Origin: Vicia villosa
Lineage: Eukaryota; Streptophyta; Magnoliopsida; Fabales; Fabaceae
Assembly (NCBI RefSeq): GCF_029867415.1
Contig: NW_026705410.1
Coordinates: forward strand, 1-64,000
Direction: 5' to 3'
Length of the DNA: 64,000 bases
A program made the position numbers and the translations under genes. Positions 31,521 to 41,103 of this stretch are shown in pieces (position 1 is the first letter of the stretch; each line of letters begins with the position of its first letter). Under the pieces are notes generated by a model. That model ran no database searches, was not told where the DNA came from, and saw nothing but the letters and a program-made list of their open reading frames with translations.

Positions 31521-32464
31521 GAGGTTCAAATCATCTTCAAACTCACACCAAAACCTCATAAACATAGGTTTTCTCTTCCTTTCTTAGAATGCAAGTTTCA
31601 TGGTTTTCAAAGAGGTAGAAAACTCAACCTCTAAACCTTGCAAGTTCTGAGCCAAGTAATGCTTCCCACAAGCCACAAACATCATATGGGATGTGTTTGA
31701 TCCATCCATACACCCCAAAAACACCTAAAACTCAGAATCACTACCTCACTTCCCAAATATGCATAACACTAGCCTTATCATGCCAAAATCAAATCCAGGC
31801 CATTTCTGTTCAAACTATCACTTCTAACACCTTCCATATACTTCATATGAATGATCCAAACACTCACATATGATCTGTAACATCAAAATCATCAGATTCG
31901 ATTCTCACACCATAGCTCTGCAGATCGGGTGCCACAAACTGATCAAGAGGTTCTCAGTTCATTCCAAGACTTCAAACATGTTCCATAAGGTCCACTGAAG
32001 GTGTTCAGATCAAGAAACAACATCTGGAATCCCTCATTTGCAGAATTCGATTTCCAGTTTTGACATTTTTAAGGTAAGCTCTCTTGAACTTCAAACTCTA
32101 TCATACATGCATCATAAATGAAAAACTGCCATACTATCTTGTTTCTGCACATGCATAGATCATTAACCCTCAATCAATTGCCAATTATCTTGCACAAACA
32201 CGATTTCAGATTGAATTAGGGAATTAGGGTTCTTCGTGTTCATCAGAAAATTAATGATCTTAGAGTGAAAATAAATGGAATTAAATGGTACCATCATGTT
32301 CCTCGTCCAAAATCGAGCAAGATAGGCTATTCACTTGATCAAAACAATCCAGTTTTCAGAATTTTCAAATTCAAATTAGGGTTGTGTTCTTGGCGCCATA
32401 TTTTTGAAACTGAAATTTGGAAATCATCTCAAAATATATTTTAATTCGTTGCAAGTATTAACAG

Positions 32465-32553
32465 ACCACGCGCGTGGTCCAGTTGGCTAAGTTTTTGGAT
32501 AATAACCTCAAGGTCACGAGTTCAACACTCCAAGGGACCAAACCTTCTTTTTT
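32465..32553 (+). other. tRNA-like (Pol III promoter-like) module in the Ogre LTR
   Basis: A 14-base perfect palindrome ACCACGCGCGTGGT (32465-32478) overlaps an A-box-like TGGTCCAGTTGG (32475-32486). A B-box-like AGTTCAACACTCC (32519-32531) follows after about 32 bases, then a T6 run (32548-32553). The A box fits consensus well; the B box is degenerate. Copies lie at 42399-42487 and 59128-59216. Confidence 0.5.
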
Positions 32554-33000
32554 AGCACTATTTTTCTTTCAATTTTTTACAAACTTCACCAAATAATTTA
32601 ACCAATCAAATCAACTTATTTTTTCTTCATTTTTTAAACACTTCTTATTTAATATACATATTTTAAGAATATCAAAAAAAATCATCAAAAAATATTTATT
32701 TGATACATTTTTTAATAGTTTTAAAATGACTTGTTTTAAGAAATTTTAATACTTTTAAATATTATTTTTCATTTGATTTTCAAAGTTAATCACTTGTAAA
32801 TATTTTTTGAAGCAAACCCTAATCATTTAAGTGCTAATTGAGGATAATCTTTTGTTTATCTTGATTAAATTGACTTCTTTCAAAATTCAAATCGCTTTAA
32901 AACAAGCGATCGCATTTCTTCTCAAAAACGATAAACCATTTCTTTTTGAAACTTTTGATTAAACTTTTTTAATTGATCAAATGATTTTCAAAACGAAGTG

Positions 33001-33620
33001 GGGCCTCTCGAATATTAGAGAGTGTAAGTCCCATTTCTTTTCCTTTTGTACAGTTTTTTAAACAGAAAACTTTTTCCAAATTACTTCCAAACAGTTTTTA
33101 AAACAATAAATCTCACCATCTTTTTTTTCAAAACCATCCACCCTGTTTTATGAAAATAAAACAGGGGCCTCTCGAATATTAGAGAGTATAAGACCCACTC
33201 TTTTTCCTTTTTACAGTTTTTCTTTGTACAGAAAACTCTTTCAAAACAATACTTTTCAAAACAATCTTCAAACAGTTTTTCAAAAGCGAAACCTCGCGTC
33301 TGTAGATAAACAATCAACCATGTTTTGTAAATATACCACGGGCCTCCACGTAGGTATAAGTCCCAAGCCCTTTTGTACATACCCATTCCTGTACATGAAA
33401 TTAGGTATTTCATTGTACACACACATTTTTGTACATATCTTAATTTGTTTTTTAACTTTGAATAACAAACCAAAAGTGAAGGTTTCTTTAAATCTTCCCA
33501 AAAATATACCATGGGCCTCCATGTAGGTATAAGTCCCAAGCCCTTTGTAAAAACCTGTTTACATAACTTTGAATAAACTCAAGTGGACCTCTCCCCGAGT
33601 GTGAGTCCCGAGCCCTGTGT
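33001..33620 (+). repeat. Ogre leader hairpin set 1: five GGGCCTC...GTCCC modules
   Basis: Modules at about 33001, 33166, 33340, 33508 and 33588 share outer GGGCCTC/GGACCTC and GTCCC blocks. The inner stem changes: CTCTC/GAGAG in the first two, CCT/AGG in the next two, CTC/GAG in the last. Spacers are A/T- and pyrimidine-rich. The same array is in both other LTR copies. Confidence 0.7.
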
Positions 33621-33794
33621 ATACAAATGGATCATGCTTACAGGTATATTTCCTTCATAAACTCCATTATATACACACACTTTGTCATATATATATAATT
33701 GTTCATACCTGTTCATGTTTGTTAATAATTGTTCATGTTTGTTCATATATGTGATATGTGTGCTTGTTCAACTTAGTACAACACTAGGTTCCCC

Positions 33795-34062
33795 ATAGCC
33801 TCCTATTGGGCTTCGTGCAAAGAATCTCCCTAGTTTAGGTTAGGACATAGAGTATGGTTTCCCGGTGAAATCGCTCTAAGAGCTCAGACCAACTATACCA
33901 TGCCTCCCCTTGGGCTTTGTACAAACGAGTGACCCTCCTATAGCCTCCTCTTGGGCTTACAATGCAAGGACCCTGGATTGTCCCTCCCATAGCCTCCTCT
34001 TGGGCTTACAATGCAAGGACCCTCGGATAGCCTCCTCTTGGGCTTCGTACAAGGACCCACGG
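33795..34062 (+). repeat. Ogre leader repeats: AGCCTCCTCTTGGGCTT, five copies
   Basis: Copies at about 33798, 33902, 33941, 33988 and 34027 are followed by TACAATGCAAGGACCCT or TTCGTACAAGGACCC. AGCC/GGCT can form a 4-bp stem in each. Confidence 0.75.
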
Positions 34063-34182
34063 GCTTCTTATAAGCATCCCCAATATCCAAATCAAAATAC
34101 CCTAGGAGATTAGATATTTTTCATCTCTATGCTAGGAGTATCTCTTTTATATCATCACAAACAATCAATCAATCAATCAAAC

Positions 34183-34395
34183 TTTTTTGCCACAAGGCTG
34201 GCTAATCAATCCAACTTTCTTTTTGCCACAAGGCTGGCTAATCAATCAAACTGTTTTACCACCGTACTGGATGATTAATCAAAGTTTTTGTCACAAGGCT
34301 GACTTCATTGAAACTTTTGCCACAAGGCTGGCTCATTAATCAAAGTTTTTGTCACAAGGCTGACTTCATTGAAACTTTTGCCACAAGGCTGGTTA
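34183..34395 (+). repeat. Ogre leader hairpin set 2: seven CAAGGC-loop hairpins
   Basis: Seven short hairpins with loop CAAGGC (one CCGTAC). Stems are GCCA/TGGC three times, GTCA/TGAC twice, GCCA/TGGT once and ACCA/TGGA once. Spacers are AATCAATCAA- or TTTTT-rich. Related hairpins occur in the 3'UTR at 55996-56292. Confidence 0.75.
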
Positions 34396-35079
34396 AACAA
34401 CAAAAACATCTTTATCATTCTAAGCACCCTAAGTGGCATGGCCCCGGGCTTATAATGAAAAGATTTTCAAACAAAAACAAACAGATGTATGTGATGATAT
34501 AGATTAGATACATCTAGCATTTAGACGACATTTGTCTATTTTCCTTTGCTTCCACTAGCATAAGTGGGAACTACGATTGCTCTGACTTTCTCAACATCCC
34601 TTTGAGAATACGTAGGCACAAGGTCGATCCTTGGCGAGCAAAATAAAACAAAAAAAACCACTCAAACCTTAGCACCCGTAGACCCCGAGCTACAGATGCT
34701 CTGATTCCCTCTAGGGGATATGTATGCAGAGGATCGCGATGATCTTTGCGAGCATAATCAAACAAACACCTTAGGTCCCACCTTTTTCACAAGAACCTCT
34801 CAATAACAAGAATGGAATAAACAAAACAAAGAAACCTATAGAGTACTATAGATACGTTGGGTGCTAATACCTTCCCTTCGTATAACCAACCCTCTTACCC
34901 AAGATCTCTCCCCCACTTTTAAGGTTATTGCAACTTTTTTCCTTTTCCTCTTTTGGAAACAATAAAAAGTTTGGTCCGTACAAAAGAAAAATCATTTTTT
35001 TTGAGCACTCGAGCCCAAAGAAGGCATCAGGTGTCTCATCCCAAAAAAAAGACAACGATTTTTCCCCGCGACAGAAAAA

Positions 35080-35097
35080 TGGCGACTTCACTGGGGA
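35080..35097 (+). promoter_or_regulatory. Ogre primer binding site, tRNA-Arg type
   Basis: TGGCGACTTCACTGGGGA, six bases after the LTR end. The second internal module lacks it, so this is the only PBS of the element. Confidence 0.85.
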
Positions 35098-35865
35098 CCA
35101 TCTTTTTATTGTTTCCAAAGAAAGGGTTATTTCTATTTGTTTTATTTTTATTACGTTCTTGTTTGGTTCTTTGGTTCTGTTACTTGTGTGGATTCTGTTA
35201 CAAGTGATACATTATGGACAAATCCTAACCCGGATTAAGTACACATAAGAAATTAGGTGGAGGGTATAGTCATGTGCAGGCGCACGTGAGAATCCTTCCG
35301 CTCAGTGGAGGTTCCTTGTTTGTAATATATGTTTAGCGAGTTAATTGCGAAGACATTATTGCTTTCATTGAACTGTAGAAGCTGAGAGACCGTAGAACCC
35401 CAACCCATCCTGGCCTTATTAGGTTGTGGTGCAGAAACTATTCAGGTGAAGACTTGGATTAGTTGTCATGCGGAGAACCACACTCAGACGAGTTTTTCTT
35501 GAGAATATTACTGGCTCATGAGTTTAATTGTGGAAAGCCGGTAATATCCGAAAGAAAAATGTAGACTCTGACGTATCAGTAGAACATGTTGTGCAGGTGA
35601 TTAACTAGAACTATCCCATTTTTTGGTTCTCTGACCTCATGCTCGTGACGCTGGACCTTTGAACCTGTGTGTACCATGTATTTGTGTTGCCATGTCTGTA
35701 TTACCATGTATGTGCTACCATGTATGCGTTACCATGTTTGAATATGTGGCATCCATCCATCCACGCATTCATACATCCATAAAAAATAAAAAATCTTTTT
35801 CCATAAAAACATGATTTTTCCAAACAATTAGAGAATTTTATTTGCAAACATTATAGGGTTAAGTT
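35098..35865 (+). other. Ogre leader between PBS and ORF1
   Basis: Non-coding. It contains the 30-base segment 35564-35593 that is also found at the breakpoint 41071-41100. Position 35579 is where the second module begins. Confidence 0.7.
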
Positions 35866-37389
35866 ATGGAAAAAAGGTATACCAAGAGGTACGGTTTCAA
35901 AGAGCCTAATGTGGAAAGACTGAAAGAGTTAGCATCTTTTGTACAAGATCCTTCTGATTTTAGGAAAAGCCATGGAAAGCTTTTGCCTATTTTGAACACT
36001 CATGTTGATGAAGGACTTCTCAAAACTCTGGTTCAGTTTTATGATCCCGTCTACCGGTGTTTCACCTTTCCAGACTATCAGTTGGTACCGACCTTGGAAG
36101 AATATGCCAATCTTTTAGGTATTCCTGTGTCTGACAAGATACCCTTCAATGGTTTGGAAGCCATTCCTAAATCACACGTCATTGCAGCAAGTATCCACAT
36201 GAAGAAGTCTGAAGTAGAGAGTAATTGGACTACCAAAGGAAACCTCCCGGGTTTAACTTCACACTTCCTAGTAAAGAAAGCCTTTGATTTCATCGAGACT
36301 GGTAGCATGATAGCTTTTGAAGCTGTACTAGCCTTGCTCATCTATGGGTTGGTTCTGTTTCCCAATATCGACGACTTTGTTGATATCAATGCCATAAAGG
36401 TCTTTTTGAATGGAAATCCCGTTCCGACTCTGCTTGGTGACATGTATTTCTCTGTCCATCATAGGAATCACCAAGGTGGTGGAATTATTGTATGTTGTGC
36501 ACCTCTGTTGTTTAAATGGATTGTTTCACACTTACCTAAGTCTCCCATTTTCACGGAAAACCGGGAAGGTTTACGTTGGTCTCAAAGACTTATGTCTCTT
36601 ACTAATAATGATATTCAGTGGTATACCTTGGCTCGCTGCGGTACAGAAACCATTGAAAGTTGTGGAGAATTCGCCAACGTACCCCTCATTGGTACACAAG
36701 GAGGAATTAACTACAATCCGGTCCTAGCCCGACGACAACTCGGGTATGCAAATTCAACTAAACCCATTGGACCTACAGTGGAAAGTTACTTTTATCAGGA
36801 AGGAAATGATCCCCAGGGGTTGAAAACAAAAATGGTGAAAGCCTGGTACGACATCCGATGGAAAGAAAAAGGTGAGACAAAGAACTGTATCGCTACGAGC
36901 GCCTACACCTGTTGGGTAAGGAAAAGAGCAAGGGAGTTTCAAATGCCTTATGATTATGAAAAACCCATGTTCCCTGTGGTGCCTCAACGACCCAACATTC
37001 CTGCTATGGAGGAATACCAAGACACTTTGACCAAGATGAGGATAGAAAAAGATGCTTGGGAAGAAAAGTTTCGAAGAACTGATGTGGAAAATAGAAAGTT
37101 GAAGAAACAAGTGAAAGAACACGAAGAAACTCTCTATTATCAGGATGGATGGCTCATGAACAAAGATGAGAAGATCCGTCGGAAAGATGCCGCAATCAGA
37201 AGATACATCAAAGAAAGCAAGAAAAAGCTTGAAGGCTCAACAAGCAACGCTCCGATACCTGACAATTGGAAGAATGTGGTTGACAAGCTGAGAGCTGAAA
37301 AGGCCGAGTTGAAAGCTCGCTATGGGAAAGAAATCATGAAGCTCAAGCTGCACAATGCATTTGGTTCTTCGTCTGATGAAGATGCTTAG
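35866..37389 (+). CDS. Ogre ORF1 protein with plant mobile domain, copy 1 (intact)
   Basis: 507 residues. An ORF upstream of gag is a hallmark of Ogre elements. The N-terminal two thirds resemble the plant mobile domain: YRCFTFPDYQLVPTLEEYAN then LLGIPVSDKIPF (about residues 65-95), LIYGLVLFPNIDDFVDINAI (about 157-176) and QRLMSLTNNDIQWY. The last third (from about residue 385) is charged and predicted by eye to be coiled coil (KMRIEKDAWEEKFRRTDVEN, KKQVKEHEETL, KLRAEKAELKARYGKEIMKL). Its biochemical role in the element is not established. Copy 2 at 44815 has a nonsense codon, so this is the only complete ORF1. Confidence 0.85.
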   Translation: MEKRYTKRYGFKEPNVERLKELASFVQDPSDFRKSHGKLLPILNTHVDEGLLKTLVQFYDPVYRCFTFPDYQLVPTLEEYANLLGIPVSDKIPFNGLEAIPKSHVIAASIHMKKSEVESNWTTKGNLPGLTSHFLVKKAFDFIETGSMIAFEAVLALLIYGLVLFPNIDDFVDINAIKVFLNGNPVPTLLGDMYFSVHHRNHQGGGIIVCCAPLLFKWIVSHLPKSPIFTENREGLRWSQRLMSLTNNDIQWYTLARCGTETIESCGEFANVPLIGTQGGINYNPVLARRQLGYANSTKPIGPTVESYFYQEGNDPQGLKTKMVKAWYDIRWKEKGETKNCIATSAYTCWVRKRAREFQMPYDYEKPMFPVVPQRPNIPAMEEYQDTLTKMRIEKDAWEEKFRRTDVENRKLKKQVKEHEETLYYQDGWLMNKDEKIRRKDAAIRRYIKESKKKLEGSTSNAPIPDNWKNVVDKLRAEKAELKARYGKEIMKLKLHNAFGSSSDEDA

Positions 37390-37713
37390 GATTTATTTAA
37401 ATTTTCATGTATCATTTGATTCTGTAAGGAGCTACGCTCCAATGTTGTAACATTTCCCATTATTGTAATAAAAAATGAATGAATAAAAGAATAGTTTGTG
37501 TTCAAATGTTTGCAAGGAAATAATCTTTAAAATATTTGGAAAAATCATAAACTTCTTTTTGCATACATCATTCTGCATATCGAGTCTGTTGTCTAGAGTC
37601 TTATCTTTTGGATCTTTCTCCAATAGATCGTCAAGCTGTCGTGTCTCAAAGTTTCTCGACCACGCTCGCAATCAGATCACAGATACAATACTCGTTCAAA
37701 CAGAAGAAGAGTA
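37390..37713 (+). other. Spacer between ORF1 and gag-pro
   Basis: No gene; AT-rich. It is repeated at 46339-46662 with a few substitutions. How gag-pro is translated downstream of ORF1 is not evident. Confidence 0.6.
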
Positions 37714-40700
37714 ATGGAACACTCTGAACAAGAGAATATTGAGCTCCGTGGTACAGTGACCACCCTTCAGGAAAAGTTGGAAAGTCTCACTACTCTGGTT
37801 GACTCCTTAATGGCCGCACAGAATCAGCCGCCGCCACCTAACAGTCAAGCAACGGTAACATCTGAAGTCACTACTCCAGTTTCTACAGTTGCGTTCGGTA
37901 TTCCATCTTTCTCCATGCCAGAAGGTTGGGGCACGCCTTTCAGCTTTGGTACAGGATTTCGCCATAATTTCTCTGGGGTTCAAACAGCTACAACTGAAGC
38001 GCCTGCTGCACAAAGTTCACAGTTTACTCCAAATCAGGGGGTAACTTTTTCTCAAGTCACTATGGCACTTTCTCAGCCCACTATGACAGTTCCGACTCCT
38101 ACGGTTCACACTGTTCCTTATGATGGCAATGAGATTTATCATGATCAAGGTGATAGCACAAATCAGCGTAATCTTGTAGGAGATCTCCAAGAGCAGTTCA
38201 ACAAGATTCAGCTGGAAGTCAAAGCTATTCGTGGAAAAGATTTGTTTGGAAAGAATGCCCAGGAGCTATGTTTGGTTCCCAGTGTACAAATACCAGCCAA
38301 GTTCAAGGTCCCAGACTTTGAGAAATACAAAGGAAGTTCTTGCCCACAAAGTCATCTTGTGATGTATGCCAGGAAGATGTCTACTTATGCAGATAATCAT
38401 CAGTTGCTTATCCATTACTTTCAAGACAGTTTGACTGGTGCCGCACTGAAGTGGTACACAGGTTTGGATAACACCAATATTCGAACTTTCAATGACTTAG
38501 GCGAGGCCTTTGTCCGACAATACAAGTATAACTCGGATATGGCTCCAGACAGAGATCAGCTTCGGTCCATGGCTCAGAAAGACCATGAAACTTTCAAAGA
38601 GTATGCCCAACGATGGAGAGAAACTGCTGCTCAGATTAATCCACCGTTAAAAGAGAAAGAGATGACAAAGATCTTCCTGAATACTCTCAGTCCGTTTTAC
38701 TATGAACGCATGATTGCTAGTGCTCCAAGTGATTTCACCGAAATGGTAAACATGGGGATGCGTCTAGAAGAAGGAGTCCGAACCGGACGTCTAACTAAAG
38801 AAGGTGGATCTTCAAGCGGAACCAAAAAGTTTGGAAGTGGTTTCCCAAAGAAGAAAGAACAAAGTGTTGACATGGTGTCCCAAGGGAAGCCAAGAGGAAA
38901 TGTTAATCGTCAACGACAGGTAGCTGCTATCGCACCAGCCGTTAATACAACACCGAATCCGGGATTTACTCCGCAGTTTCAACAACAACAGCCTCGACAA
39001 CAGGCTCAGCAGTTTAACAATAATCAGAATCGTGTACAAAGAGCTCCACAGTTTGATCCGATTCCAATGACTTACACAGAATTGTACCCTTCTTTGATTG
39101 AAAGGGGTCTCGTTCAAACTAAAGCACTACCACCAGTACCTGAGAAACTCCCATGGTGGTACAAAGCTGAGGTCTCATGCCCTTATCATCAAGGAGCGCC
39201 TGGCCATGATCTTGAACATTGCATAGCTTTGAAACATGAAGTTCAGAGGTTGGTAAGATCTAATCTCCTCTCTTTCAGAAATTTGAATCCAAATGTGCAA
39301 GCAAATCCGCTGCCCAATCATGGAGGGCATGTTGTAAACATGGTGTATGGATGTCCAGGTCCATATCGAGTCTATAATATCAATTTCTCAAGAGCCAATT
39401 TGGTACAAATGCACGCCACTCTCTGTCGAGGGCAGAATTTTCGCCAGCATCACTATGGTTCCTGTAGCATATGTTGTGTAGATTCTCATGGATGTTCGAT
39501 TGTGAGAAGAGATCTCCAAGTTCTGTTGGATAATGGTACTATTCAGATCTACAGAAATAGGAATGAAAATGAAGTTAACATGATAGGATGCTATCCGCAT
39601 GAGCTTTTAGTCTCAGATATCAACTCGGAAATGCCTACAGTTAACGTCATCGTTCCTCATTTCAACATGCCTGAGCACATGGAAGTTACTTATAACAAGC
39701 CGAAGGTTCCTGTTGCTCCTTTGATCATTTGTCTACCTGGACCTGTTCCCTATGACTCTGACAAGGCAGTTCCATACAATTACAATGCCACAATGATAAA
39801 GAATGGACAAGAAGTTCCTTTACCTACTCTTTCATCTGTCGTGAACATCGCTGATGTGAGTCGAGTAACAAGAAGTGGACGTGTGTATACTCCATTACCT
39901 CCGAAGCAACCTGTTGCTCCTGCGACCGGACAAAATTCTATCAGTACACCAGCAGGGAATCCTGTGGAAACTCCTGTCAGTAATACAAACACTGATGTTG
40001 GTCAATCCAGTGGAACCAATGTGAATCCTGACTTTGATGAAATTTTGAAGCTTATCAAAAGAAGTGAATACAAGATTGTGGATCAGCTTATGCAGACTCC
40101 TTCAAAAATCTCAATACTTTCATTGCTGTTGAATTCAGAAGCCCACAGGGAAGCCCTGATGAGAGTTTTGGATCAAGCTTTTGTAGATCATGATGTGACT
40201 GTTGACCACTTTGATGGGATAATAGCCAACATAACAGCTTGCAACAATTTAAGCTTCTGTGATGAAGAACTCCCCGAGGAGGGTAGAAATCACAATCTTG
40301 CCTTGCACATTTCTATGAACTGTCAATCAGACTCTTTGTCCAATGTGTTGGTAGACACCGGATCTTCCTTGAATGTGATGCCAAAGACGACTCTTGCTCG
40401 TTTGTCTTACCAAGGAATGCCTATGAAGTTCAGTGGTGTAGTTGTCAAAGCATTTGATGGATCGCGAAAATCTGTTATCGGCGAAGTCAACCTTCCCATG
40501 ACAATTGGTCTACATACATTTCAAATCACCTTCCAGGTCATGGACATTCAAGCTGCTTATAGCTGTCTGTTAGGACGACCATGGATCCATGAAGCAGGGG
40601 CAGTAACTTCTACGCTCCATCAAAAGTTAAAATTTGTAACAAATGGAAAATTGGTAACGATAAGTGGAGAACAAGCCTTGATGGTGAGTCATTTGTCCAA

Positions 40701-41103
40701 TTTCTCTTTTATCAGTGCTGATGATGTGGAAGGAACGCAGTTCCAAGGTCTCTCTTTAGAAGACGAATCTTCCAAAAAGAAAGCGTCAATCTCTTCTTAC
40801 AAAGAGGCGGTAAAGGTAGTAAAGGATGGAACTACCACTGGCTGGGGGCAAGTTGTGATCCCGACCAAGAATGAAACCAGAGCAGGTCTCGGATGTTCAC
40901 CAACATTCTCAAACTGCACTAAGAAGGATGAAACCTTTTGTCCGATCAAAGAAACATTCATTAGTGGAGGATTCCTTAACCCAATTCCTCAAGAGGTTAA
41001 CGTCCTTATCAAAGAATGTATCGAAGAAGGTCTACCTGATCCTGAAGAAGAATGGAAATGTTATCTCAATGACTCTGACGTATCAGTAGAACATGTTGTG
41101 TAA
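37714..41103 (+). pseudogene. Ogre gag-protease, copy 1, truncated after the protease
   Basis: 1129 codons against 1342 in copy 2. Order: N-terminal coiled coil (LRGTVTTLQEKLESLTTLVD, residues 10-29), Pro/Thr/Gln-rich stretch, gag capsid domain (about 195-350, KFKVPDFEKYKGSSCPQSHL, then YFQDSLTGAALKWY), CHHC motif CPYHQGAPGHDLEHC (near 490), and retropepsin with active site VDTGSS (Asp 881) and LLGRPW. At 41071 the frame passes into a 30-base leader-derived patch and then into LTR sequence, adding about 11 foreign residues before a stop. The acidic C-terminal region of copy 2 and everything needed for pol are missing. It differs from copy 2 at 20 or more positions by eye. Confidence 0.85.
41071..41100 (+). 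other. 30-base templated patch at the module junction
   Basis: Identical to 35564-35593 in the Ogre leader. It joins gag-pro to the LTR fragment through shared GACTC (left) and TGTG (right). Confidence 0.9.

Larger units (their letters stand above)
29939..35073 (+). mobile_element. Ogre 5' LTR, 5135 bp
   Basis: Runs from TGTCATACCCCAATTTTTG to TTTCCCCGCGACA. U3 is about 1.57 kb with many AGGGTTT motifs. A TATA box lies at 31513-31520. The remaining 3.5 kb would be transcribed leader with a tRNA-like module and three sets of short repeats that can form hairpins. Several short open frames recur in all LTR copies; none has a recognisable domain. Confidence 0.92.

Noticed and set aside
33081..33539. 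152-codon minus-strand open frame found identically in all three Ogre LTR copies (also 43015 and 59744)
   Set aside because: It recurs only because the LTRs are nearly identical, has no recognisable domain, and overlaps the hairpin-rich leader on the opposite strand.
34183..34395. CRISPR-like array of short repeats with spacers
   Set aside because: Plant genome context. Repeats are short hairpins and the spacers are similar to each other, not unique; no cas genes.
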